NCBI GenBank assembly: GCA_030765805.1
Contig: JAVCDH010000070.1
Coordinates: 1-35,179 of the forward strand
DNA: 35,179 bases
Source: Candidatus Euphemobacter frigidus
GTDB taxonomy: Bacteria > Auribacterota > Erginobacteria > Erginobacterales > Erginobacteraceae
Direction of reading: 5' to 3'
Part shown: positions 29,209-35,179 of the stretch, in pieces
How positions within the stretch are numbered: position 1 is the first letter of the stretch
Layout: each line of letters opens with the position of its first letter
Position numbers and translations under genes: made by a program
Notes under the pieces: model-generated
Told to the model about the DNA's origin: nothing
The model's database searches: none
What the model saw: the letters and a program-made list of their open reading frames with translations, nothing else

Positions 29209-29955
29209 ATGGGCTTAGATCTCAAAGGGGTGGTCTTTGACAATGACAATACAATCGCCAAAATATACCCGGATCCGAAGATTTATTGGCGTGATGTCTT
29301 CCTCAAAGTAGTTGAAGAATGCGGAGGGAAGGTTCCGGAGGGGAAGGAAGACGAATACATGATCTCCTATTATACCGGTAAGGGATTTATTGAAAGACTT
29401 GAGAGCATCGGTCTCAAGACCAGCATGGATGAGTTTCAGAAAGTTAAGGGCATCGTTGACGAGAGGGAGCGGGTGGCCTATATCAAGGCGGGGAAAGCGG
29501 GTCTGTTCCCCGACGCGGTGAAGATATTCAAGTACCTCACCTCGAAAGGAATTAAATTCGCCGTCGCGACCTTTACCACCAAGGCTGTTGTGATGGAAGC
29601 ATTTCACCAGAAACCCGGGGTGCCTCAGCCCCAAGGGTTCTTTGACTGGAACGACTCCCTCCGGCTCAAGCTGGAGAAGCCGAACCCCCGGATCGCCAAT
29701 ATAGTTCTTGAACAGCTTGATCTGCGGCCGGAGGAGACGGCCATGGTGGGCGACCGGTTAACCGATATCATGATGGGAAACCTGGCCGGGATGACGACCT
29801 TTCTGGTCAAGAGAGTCGAAGAAGACAGCCCGGAGCTGATCGAGACGATCGAGAAGGAGATCGAGGTTGCCCGGTTCGACCCCGAGTCGAAGATCAAGGT
29901 TCCCGATTACCAGATAACCAGGCTGACCGATATGATCCCGATCCTGGAGGGCTAA
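29209..29955 (+). CDS. HAD-superfamily phosphatase
   Basis: A 248-residue protein with the four HAD motifs: I, VVFDNDNT (nucleophile Asp11, acid/base Asp13); II, a Thr in VATFTTK (~residues 118-124); III, the Lys of LEKPNP (~162); IV, VGDRLTDIMMG (~181-191). A helical cap lies between motifs I and II (~20-100). DNDNT in motif I resembles YqeG-type phosphatases, but the protein is longer. The substrate cannot be told. A strong AAAGGAGGT site precedes the ATG, and it appears to be a single-gene unit. Confidence 0.85.
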   Translation: MGLDLKGVVFDNDNTIAKIYPDPKIYWRDVFLKVVEECGGKVPEGKEDEYMISYYTGKGFIERLESIGLKTSMDEFQKVKGIVDERERVAYIKAGKAGLFPDAVKIFKYLTSKGIKFAVATFTTKAVVMEAFHQKPGVPQPQGFFDWNDSLRLKLEKPNPRIANIVLEQLDLRPEETAMVGDRLTDIMMGNLAGMTTFLVKRVEEDSPELIETIEKEIEVARFDPESKIKVPDYQITRLTDMIPILEG

Positions 29956-29968
29956 TAAAAAAGTTATT

Positions 29969-30076
29969 AGACAGGATTAACAGGATAGATAAAAAAATGG
30001 CTGGTTGAACGTTAAAGCGTTTACTTCCTAAAATCTTGTAATTCTTGTTAATCGTGTCTGCCCCGATTTATCGGGG
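29969..30076. repeat. Inverted-repeat element with GGATTAACAGGAT arms and an adjacent palindrome
   Basis: The left arm AGACAGGATTAACAGGAT (~29970-29987) matches the complement of TCTTGTTAATCGTGTCT (30043-30059) with few mismatches. Right after it comes the hairpin CCCCGA-TTTA-TCGGGG (30061-30076). The AT-rich centre holds no gene. GGATTAACAGGATT-type arms are known as dispersed intergenic sequences in many genomes. With the element at 26520 it shares the design of long A/T-rich arms plus a short GC palindrome. Confidence 0.6.
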
Positions 30077-30096
30077 TCAAAAAAATGATGATAGTT

Positions 30097-30124
30097 GCCC
30101 GAACGAAGTGAGGGCTAAGTTCTT
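30097..30124. repeat. Small palindrome at the 3' end of the glycosylase gene
   Basis: GCCC (30097-30100) can pair with GGGC (30112-30115), leaving an 11-nt spacer. The right flank GGGCTAAGTTCTT (30112-30124) is identical to 1359-1371. On the minus strand this flank supplies the last codons and the TAG stop of the glycosylase gene. Confidence 0.4.
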
Positions 30125-30678
30125 AACCGGAACCGCCACAACTTATCGGTCCCTTCTTTGATCCCGATTCGGGGGGAAGCAGAGATTTGTTCCCCGGTCC
30201 GTTGTTTCCCTTTGGTAATGTAAAGTATTCTCCCTTTCTTCAGGTCCCATCCGTTCAGGGCCAGGGTGATCTCCATTGCCCTGGTTAATTTCCCGGGACC
30301 GTCCAGAAGACCCTTCTTCGTCTCCCGGCCCCGGTTTCTCATCATCCGGTCGATTCCCCGGAACGGCTCCAAAGCTCGGAGGAGGACCGCCCCGGCCGTC
30401 CCTTCCTGCTCGGTCACAACGTTCAGGAGATGGTGTGCGCCGTAGCAGAAATAAACATAAGCTCTTCCCGGAGGGCCGAACATGATCCGACTTCGAGGTG
30501 TCGGCCCCCGGCAGGCATGAGAGGCGGGATCTCCGGGGCCGGTATAGGCTTCGGTCTCTATAATCCGCCCCATCAGCAGCTCTCCGTCTACTTCCCTGAC
30601 CAGGAACTTCCCGAGCAGTTCCCGGGCCACCACGACCGTATCGCGTGAATAGAAGGAGATATCCAGATATCCAATCAT
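30115..30678 (-). CDS. 3-methyladenine DNA glycosylase (AAG/MPG type)
   Basis: A 187-residue base-excision repair enzyme that removes alkylated purines. Family blocks in order: ARELLGKFLVRE (~19), IIETEAYTGPGDPASHA (~39-55, shortened in practice to ETEAYxGPxDxASH, with the catalytic Glu), GPTPRSRIMFGPPGRAYVYF (~58, core PTPRSRxMFGPPG), CYGAHHLLNVV (~78) and GVLLRALEP-like AVLLRALEP (~97). Length is typical (~190-200). It lies 52 bp downstream of the rRNA methyltransferase gene on the same strand; they may be cotranscribed. No clear ribosome site is seen. Confidence 0.93.
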   Translation of the reverse strand: MIGYLDISFYSRDTVVVARELLGKFLVREVDGELLMGRIIETEAYTGPGDPASHACRGPTPRSRIMFGPPGRAYVYFCYGAHHLLNVVTEQEGTAGAVLLRALEPFRGIDRMMRNRGRETKKGLLDGPGKLTRAMEITLALNGWDLKKGRILYITKGKQRTGEQISASPRIGIKEGTDKLWRFRLRT

Positions 30679-30730
30679 TATTAGTCTTATTATATTTTAG
30701 CAAGATTTGCGGGATGGCTGATCAGCTAAT

Positions 30731-31900
30731 TTATCTCTGTTCAAATAACGCCAGCAGTTCCATATGCGGGGTGTGGGGGAAGAAGTCGAACGGCTGGACG
30801 GAAACCAGTCGGTAATTATCGAGCAGCATCCGGGCCTGGGTAAAGAAGGTTCCGGGGTTGCAGGAAGAGTAGATGATCCGTTCGGGATCGATCTCAATGA
30901 TCCGCTTGATGACCTTCTTGCTGATGCCGGAGCGGGGGGGATTGAGTATCGCCAGATGGAATCGCTGGTGCCAGTTATGGCGATGCTCCAGGAGCACACT
31001 CGCCGCCTTCCCCGGCAGGAATTCTAAATTGTGGACCCGGTTCATTCCCGCGTTTATCCGGGCGTTCTCCACCGTCGCCTCATCCAGCTCAATCCCGGTG
31101 ATGGAAGCGGCCCGGCGGGAGAGGACCAGTCCGATCATCCCGATCCCGCAGAAGACGTCCAGGATTTTTTCATTCCCTGCTGGGTCCAGTATTCCCTTCA
31201 GTTCATAATAGAACGTTGATAGGATAGACGGATTAACCTGAAAGAATGAGAAAGGAAAGATCCGAAAGTTGATGCCGTCGATCCTCTCCTCCAGAAATGC
31301 CTCTCCCCTGATGACGGAGAAGTGTTCCGGGATTACGGCATTGGAGTGACTGTTGTTGATGGTTCGGATCAGGGAGACGATCTTTTTACGTGTCGGGAGT
31401 CCTCCGATCAATTCCGCCAGGCTATCTTCATCGATCTCCTCCTGGGAAGTCGTGACCAGATTGACCATGATCTGATCGGTAAATTTTCCCTCTCGGATAA
31501 TCAGATTCCGCCAGAACCCCCGGTGACGATAGGGATGATATGCCAGAAGAGCGCTCTTCCGGGCGAACTCTGTTATGGCCTCCATTATGAGAGGAGCATC
31601 TTCCGAAAAAATCCGGCACTCGCGCAACTGAAAGACCCCCCGCTTGGAATCTCTGCGGTAAAGGCCGCAGACCAACTCTTCCCGGTCCTGGGAAAACGTG
31701 AACTCCATCTTATTGCGGTAGTAAGATAAGCGTGGGGCGGGGATTATCGTCTTCAGGTCGGCCTTGATCTTAGAATCCCGGAGAAGTTCCCGGCATTGTC
31801 CTTCCTTCTTCCGGAGCTGGAGGGAATAATCCAGGTCCTGGAAGCGGCACCCGCCGCAGATGCCGAAATGTCGGCAGATAGTCTTAACATCGTGATTCAT
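30731..31900 (-). CDS. rlmD: 23S rRNA (uracil-5-)-methyltransferase, RlmD/TrmA family
   Basis: A 389-residue SAM-dependent enzyme. The N-terminal Fe-S ligands Cys9, Cys15 and Cys18 lie in CRHFGICGGCRFQ, and the likely fourth is the Cys of LRECRIF. SAM domain: DVFCGIGMIGLVLS and GIELDEATVENA. Catalytic core: LNPPRSGISKKVI, and the nucleophile Cys in YSSCNPGTF near the C-terminus. It is shorter than E. coli RlmD (433) because the N-terminal TRAM domain is missing, so the exact uracil target (1939 or another) is uncertain. It is divergent from the coiled-coil gene at 32091. Confidence 0.87.
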   Translation of the reverse strand: MNHDVKTICRHFGICGGCRFQDLDYSLQLRKKEGQCRELLRDSKIKADLKTIIPAPRLSYYRNKMEFTFSQDREELVCGLYRRDSKRGVFQLRECRIFSEDAPLIMEAITEFARKSALLAYHPYRHRGFWRNLIIREGKFTDQIMVNLVTTSQEEIDEDSLAELIGGLPTRKKIVSLIRTINNSHSNAVIPEHFSVIRGEAFLEERIDGINFRIFPFSFFQVNPSILSTFYYELKGILDPAGNEKILDVFCGIGMIGLVLSRRAASITGIELDEATVENARINAGMNRVHNLEFLPGKAASVLLEHRHNWHQRFHLAILNPPRSGISKKVIKRIIEIDPERIIYSSCNPGTFFTQARMLLDNYRLVSVQPFDFFPHTPHMELLALFEQR

Positions 31901-31992
31901 GGGAACCGATAATCTACTCTACCGAAAAATCGAATTCCACTCTTTTTTCACCGGCCGGATTACCGGGAAGAAGAGACGGAAGAAGAGAAGCC

Positions 31993-32021
31993 TTGACTGC
32001 CGTTTTTTTAATTATTACTAT
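31993..32021 (+). promoter_or_regulatory. Promoter of the coiled-coil/TPR gene group
   Basis: TTGACT (31993-31998), a 17-bp spacer with a T7 tract, then TACTAT (32016-32021), ~70 bp before ATG 32091. The remaining part of the 190-bp divergent gap shows no clear promoter for the leftward methyltransferase gene. Confidence 0.55.
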
Positions 32022-32090
32022 TTCTTCACCTGACCGAATTATTACAGAAGTAAAAAATTAAATGAAGATAGAAGTCCAAAAGGGGGGAAG

Positions 32091-32720
32091 ATGAACGAAA
32101 AAAAAGAGCAAGGCGAGAAGAAAAAGACGCGAAAAGAATCGGCGGTCGACGGGTCGGTTGTCAACCTGACCCAGATGGTCGACCGGACAACCGAGCGGAT
32201 AGCTTTCTTAAAGAAGAAACAGGAAGAACTCCAGGGGCAGAAGGCGGAACTGGAGGAACTGAGGCGCCAGCGGAAAGAACTTGATTCTATTAAAAGAGAA
32301 GTACTGACCGATCTGGAGCTGTCCATCGCCGTACTGGACCGGGAGGAGAGTGATCTGCAGCGCAAACATTCCCTGGTCCAGATGACCAGAAAAGAGTTTG
32401 ACACCATAATTGCCGAGGTCCGGGAGATTCGCGAAGAGACCTGGCAGGAGGAGAACCTGAAGGCTGAACTGGCCCAGGCGCTGGCCGTGGTCGCGAAAGC
32501 GAAGAGAGAGGTTACAGTGGCCCGGGGCAAGATCGACGCTTTAAGCACCCGCGGCTTGGACGAGAAAGAGGAACCACGAACCCCGGAGGGGGGAAGGACG
32601 GAGATCTTGCCCACCCGGTCCGGTGAGCTATTCCGGCGAGGGTTGATCTTCTTTCTTCCGGCCGCGTTGCTGGCGGTGCTGGTTGCCGCCCTGATTCGGC
32701 TGATGCAGCTGATTAAATAA
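32091..32720 (+). CDS. Coiled-coil protein with C-terminal membrane anchor, unknown function
   Basis: The 209-residue product has a Lys/Glu-rich start, a long heptad-rich charged coiled coil (~30-150; runs such as KKKQEELQGQKAELEELRR), a Pro/Gly linker (~155-178) and one C-terminal transmembrane helix (~184-206). There is no signal peptide, so most of it should face the cytoplasm as a tail-anchored protein. GGGGGAAG precedes the ATG as ribosome site. It is followed 6 bp later by a second small tail-anchored protein. No family is recognised; a scaffold role is a guess from shape. Confidence 0.8.
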   Translation: MNEKKEQGEKKKTRKESAVDGSVVNLTQMVDRTTERIAFLKKKQEELQGQKAELEELRRQRKELDSIKREVLTDLELSIAVLDREESDLQRKHSLVQMTRKEFDTIIAEVREIREETWQEENLKAELAQALAVVAKAKREVTVARGKIDALSTRGLDEKEEPRTPEGGRTEILPTRSGELFRRGLIFFLPAALLAVLVAALIRLMQLIK

Positions 32721-32726
32721 TATATC

Positions 32727-33068
32727 ATGTTATTTCGAAAAAGATATTTGCACTCGCGGATTACGGGCCTTAACAAAGAGATCAGGATGGTCTCGCGGGA
32801 GATCAGGCACCTGGAGCGAATTCTCCGCAAGGAAAAGAGGCTTATCGCCGCTCAGTCTCCGATCGGGAAGAAAGTAAAGACGGGGGTGGTCGCCGGGGAG
32901 GCGGATAAACGGCGAAAGTTTGCCAGTTATTTAGGTGCCGGGAGTTTTCAAACGATTGCTCAGTATAAGTTTAAAAGCGATCTGGTCCGGCGCCGGAGAC
33001 TTTTATTTGGGGGAATCATTATCATTGTTGTCTTGATAATGGTTCTAATCTACCATTTTTTTGTATAG
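32727..33068 (+). CDS. Small basic protein with C-terminal membrane anchor, unknown function
   Basis: The 113-residue product has a strongly basic helical first part (~5-45, LNKEIRMVSREIRHLERILRKEKR, a heptad-like pattern shortened here to EIRHLERILRKEKR), a middle region with GSFQTIAQYKFKSDLVRRRR-type basic patch before the membrane (core LVRRRR), and one C-terminal transmembrane helix (~92-112). Its topology mirrors the preceding gene. It lies 6 bp after that gene and 6 bp before the TPR gene, so the three are surely cotranscribed. No recognised family, and no clear Shine-Dalgarno. Confidence 0.75.
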   Translation: MLFRKRYLHSRITGLNKEIRMVSREIRHLERILRKEKRLIAAQSPIGKKVKTGVVAGEADKRRKFASYLGAGSFQTIAQYKFKSDLVRRRRLLFGGIIIIVVLIMVLIYHFFV

Positions 33069-33074
33069 AGAGAT

Positions 33075-33461
33075 ATGCAAAAAGACCTGGACTTTCAGAT
33101 AAAATTTTTTGAGGACCTCATCCGGGATGATTCTGATTTCGTCGATGCTCTCCTCCCTTTGGCGGAGGCTTACACTAAAAAAGGATGGGTGGAGAAGGGG
33201 TTGCGATTGGATGAAAGACTGGTCCGCCTGAAACCCGGCGACTCATCCGTCTTTTACAACCTGGGCTGTAGTTGCGCCCTGCTCAACCGGGAAGAGAATG
33301 CCCTGGCGGCCCTGAAGAAGGCGCTCGATCTGGGTTACGATGATCTGGAATGGATGGAGAAGGACCCGGATCTGGCCGCCCTCCGGAAGTCGGATGAGTA
33401 TCAAAAGCTCATCCGGGAGTATTTTCCCTTCGCCCGTGGCAATTCTGAATCTGGAAAGTAA
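33075..33461 (+). CDS. TPR-repeat protein
   Basis: The 128-residue soluble protein has tetratricopeptide-like helices: [20 protein letters not shown] (~23-42, ending [14 protein letters not shown]) and [20 protein letters not shown] (~56-75, ending [12 protein letters not shown]), then a segment found after TPRs in related proteins ([19 protein letters not shown]). TPRs mediate protein-protein contact. With two tail-anchored neighbours it may form a membrane-bound assembly. It ends 8 bp before uvrB. Confidence 0.85.
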   Translation: MQKDLDFQIKFFEDLIRDDSDFVDALLPLAEAYTKKGWVEKGLRLDERLVRLKPGDSSVFYNLGCSCALLNREENALAALKKALDLGYDDLEWMEKDPDLAALRKSDEYQKLIREYFPFARGNSESGK

Positions 33462-33469
33462 CCGCTTTT

Positions 33470-35179
33470 ATGAACTCCGGATCAAACCGATTCAAGCTGG
33501 TTACTGATTTTCTTCCCCGGGGAGATCAACCTAAGGCCATCCGGGAGTTGGTTCGAGGGCTTAATGAAGGAAGAAAGCACCAGGTCCTGCTGGGAGTCAC
33601 TGGCTCGGGGAAGACCTTCACCATGGCCAATGTTATTGCCGCGCTTAATCGCCCCACCCTGGTAATCGCGCCCAACAAGACCCTGGCCGCTCAGCTTTAC
33701 GGCGAGTTTACGGAGCTTTTCCCGGATAACGCGGTGGAGTATTTTGTCAGTTATTATGATTACTATCAGCCCGAAGCCTACATCCCCGCTACCGACAGCT
33801 ACATAGAAAAGGACTCCAACATCAATGAACAGATCGACCGGATGCGTCACGCCGCCACCTACTCGCTCTGGACCCGGCGGGATGTCATCATCGTCGCCAG
33901 TGTCTCCTGTATCTATGGCCTGGGATCTCCCGGGGAGTATCACGATCAGGTTATCAATCTTCACATCGGCCTGGAATACCCCCGCCGGCGCCTATTGCGG
34001 GATTTGATCCAGATATATTACGAGCGAAACGATCTCGATCTCCACCGGGGCACCTTCCGGGTCAGAGGGGATGTGGTTGAGATCTTCCCGGTCTATCAAG
34101 CCGACCAGGTACTGAGGGTGGAGTTCTGGGGGGATGAGATCGAGCGGCTTAGCTGGGTAGATCCTTTGCGGAGAGGGGACGCTCGCCCGTGTGATCGGGC
34201 GGTTGTGTTTCCGGGGAGCCATTATGTCACCTCGGGAGCTAACCTGAAACGCGCGATCGGGTCCATCCGGGATGAACTGAAGTCGAGACTGTTGTTTCTC
34301 AAGGAGCACGGTAAATTACTTGAAGCTCAGCGGCTGGAGCTCCGGACCAACTACGATCTTGAGATGCTGGAGGAAGCCGGGTTCTGCAACGGGATTGAGA
34401 ACTACTCCCGACACCTCGATAATCGGAGGCGTGGTGAGCCGCCCGCCACGCTGCTTGATTATTTCCCGGATGATTTACTCCTCTTTATCGATGAAAGCCA
34501 CATCACCGTCCCCCAGATTGGAGGAATGTATCGAGGTGATCGATCCCGGAAGAAGACCCTGGTCGAGTTCGGGTTCCGCCTTCCCTCCGCCCTCGACAAT
34601 CGCCCCTTAAATTTTGAGGAGTTCGAAAGTCGAGTCAACCAGGTCGTCTATGCCTCGGCTACTCCGGCCCCGTATGAGCGGATGCGGAGCGGCGATTCCA
34701 TAGTGGAACAGATTATCCGGCCCACCGGCCTGATCGACCCGGGAATTCAGGTCCGGGGCGCTGAAAACCAGGTGGACGATCTCCTGGGAGAGATCAGGCT
34801 GCGGGTGGAGAATGGTGAGCGGGTCCTGGTAACGACCCTGACCAAGAGGATGGCCGAGAACCTCACCGAGTATTATCAGGAGCGCGGAGTGCGGGTGAAG
34901 TATCTCCACTCGGATATCAAGACCATCGCTCGCACCGAAATCATCCGCGATCTCCGCCGGGGAGAGTTCGATGTCCTGATTGGGATCAATCTGCTCCGGG
35001 AGGGCCTGGATATCCCGGAGGTCTCACTGATAGCTATACTTGATGCCGATCGGGAGGGCTTTCTCCGCTCGGCCCGGTCTCTGATTCAGACCTGCGGCCG
35101 GGCGGCGAGGAATCTCAACGGTAAGGTGATCATGTACGCCGCCGCCCGGACCGATTCCATGAAGAAAGCCATCGCCGAG
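33470..35179 (+). CDS. uvrB: Excinuclease ABC subunit B (3' end outside the window)
   Basis: 570 codons are present of the usual ~660-680; the last ~100, with the C-terminal UVR motif, lie beyond the window. UvrB is the damage-verifying helicase-like core of nucleotide excision repair. Seen: [17 protein letters not shown] start (~8-24, core PRGDQPKAI), Walker A GVTGSGKT (42-49), [11 protein letters not shown], the beta-hairpin [12 protein letters not shown], the helicase DESH box (LFIDESH), [20 protein letters not shown] and [14 protein letters not shown] 33470 lies 8 bp after the TPR gene with only a weak ribosome site. Confidence 0.96.
   Translation, partial: MNSGSNRFKLVTDFLPRGDQPKAIRELVRGLNEGRKHQVLLGVTGSGKTFTMANVIAALNRPTLVIAPNKTLAAQLYGEFTELFPDNAVEYFVSYYDYYQPEAYIPATDSYIEKDSNINEQIDRMRHAATYSLWTRRDVIIVASVSCIYGLGSPGEYHDQVINLHIGLEYPRRRLLRDLIQIYYERNDLDLHRGTFRVRGDVVEIFPVYQADQVLRVEFWGDEIERLSWVDPLRRGDARPCDRAVVFPGSHYVTSGANLKRAIGSIRDELKSRLLFLKEHGKLLEAQRLELRTNYDLEMLEEAGFCNGIENYSRHLDNRRRGEPPATLLDYFPDDLLLFIDESHITVPQIGGMYRGDRSRKKTLVEFGFRLPSALDNRPLNFEEFESRVNQVVYASATPAPYERMRSGDSIVEQIIRPTGLIDPGIQVRGAENQVDDLLGEIRLRVENGERVLVTTLTKRMAENLTEYYQERGVRVKYLHSDIKTIARTEIIRDLRRGEFDVLIGINLLREGLDIPEVSLIAILDADREGFLRSARSLIQTCGRAARNLNGKVIMYAAARTDSMKKAIAE

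Noticed and set aside
32042-32830. 262-codon Ser/Arg-rich antisense ORF
   Set aside because: It is the complement of a Lys/Glu-rich coiled-coil gene, which automatically reads as Ser/Phe-rich sequence.
1-35179. CRISPR arrays, insertion sequences, prophage or phage-defence genes
   Set aside because: No regularly spaced repeats, transposase, integrase or defence-type proteins were seen; the window is housekeeping DNA.

Overview
The window is a gene-dense piece of a bacterial chromosome, roughly 55% GC by eye, almost all of it housekeeping genes. The organism is a peptidoglycan-making, FtsA/FtsZ-type divider. It has a lipoprotein pathway (Lgt), a LysM lipoprotein and RlpA, which together suggest a diderm. 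MurE carries a DNSR motif close to the diaminopimelate signature. Several intergenic regions hold small GC-rich palindromes nested in larger inverted repeats, a style I associate with uncultivated bacterial phyla (for example Omnitrophota- or PVC-like lineages). I cannot fix the phylum from sequence alone.

Layout. 1-311 (-): start of an exported metallo-beta-lactamase-fold enzyme, cut by the window edge. 430-1906 (+): tRNA-Val(CAC), a coiled-coil/zinc-ribbon protein, RNase P RNA and a rho-independent terminator. 2084-19593 (+): a near-complete division and cell-wall (dcw) cluster behind a sigma70-type promoter overlapped by GTGG repeats. Its order is mraZ, a 40-aa basic small ORF, rsmH, ftsL-like, ftsI, murE, murF, mraY, murD, a LysM lipoprotein gene, ftsW, murG, murC, ddl, ftsQ, ftsA and a divergent ftsZ. 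No murB is present. 19615-20783 (+): a membrane HExxH (M50-like) protein overlapping an RlpA-like gene, directly behind ftsZ. 20855-23214 (+): a secreted unknown protein and a homocysteine methyltransferase/methylenetetrahydrofolate reductase fusion. 23370-27140 (+): gap-pgk-tpiA and secG, split by a nested palindromic element. 27214-28998 (-): PlsC-like acyltransferase, lgt and a small ORF that appears to need a +1 frameshift. 29209-29955 (+): a HAD phosphatase. 30115-31900 (-): 3-methyladenine DNA glycosylase and an RlmD-type rRNA methyltransferase. 32091-35179 (+): two tail-anchored coiled-coil proteins, a TPR protein and uvrB, which runs off the end.

How the genes work together. The dcw genes carry UDP-MurNAc through peptide addition (MurC, D, E, F with D-Ala-D-Ala from Ddl), transfer to lipid (MraY, MurG), and polymerisation and cross-linking at the septum (FtsW, FtsI). 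FtsL, FtsQ, FtsA and FtsZ position that machinery. Overlapping stops and starts (ftsI/murE, ftsW/murG, murG/murC, ddl/ftsQ, the M50-like gene/rlpA, lgt/plsC) point to polycistronic, coupled translation.

The best candidate for something new is the FtsZ at 18451-19593. It sits in the canonical place after a normal-looking FtsA and keeps a typical FtsA-binding tail. However, the nucleotide-binding loops T1, T2 and T3, the GGGTGTG signature and the catalytic T7 aspartate are altered, and a possible membrane protease and a septal RlpA homologue follow it. Secondary candidates are the two small ORFs and the families of nested intergenic palindromes.
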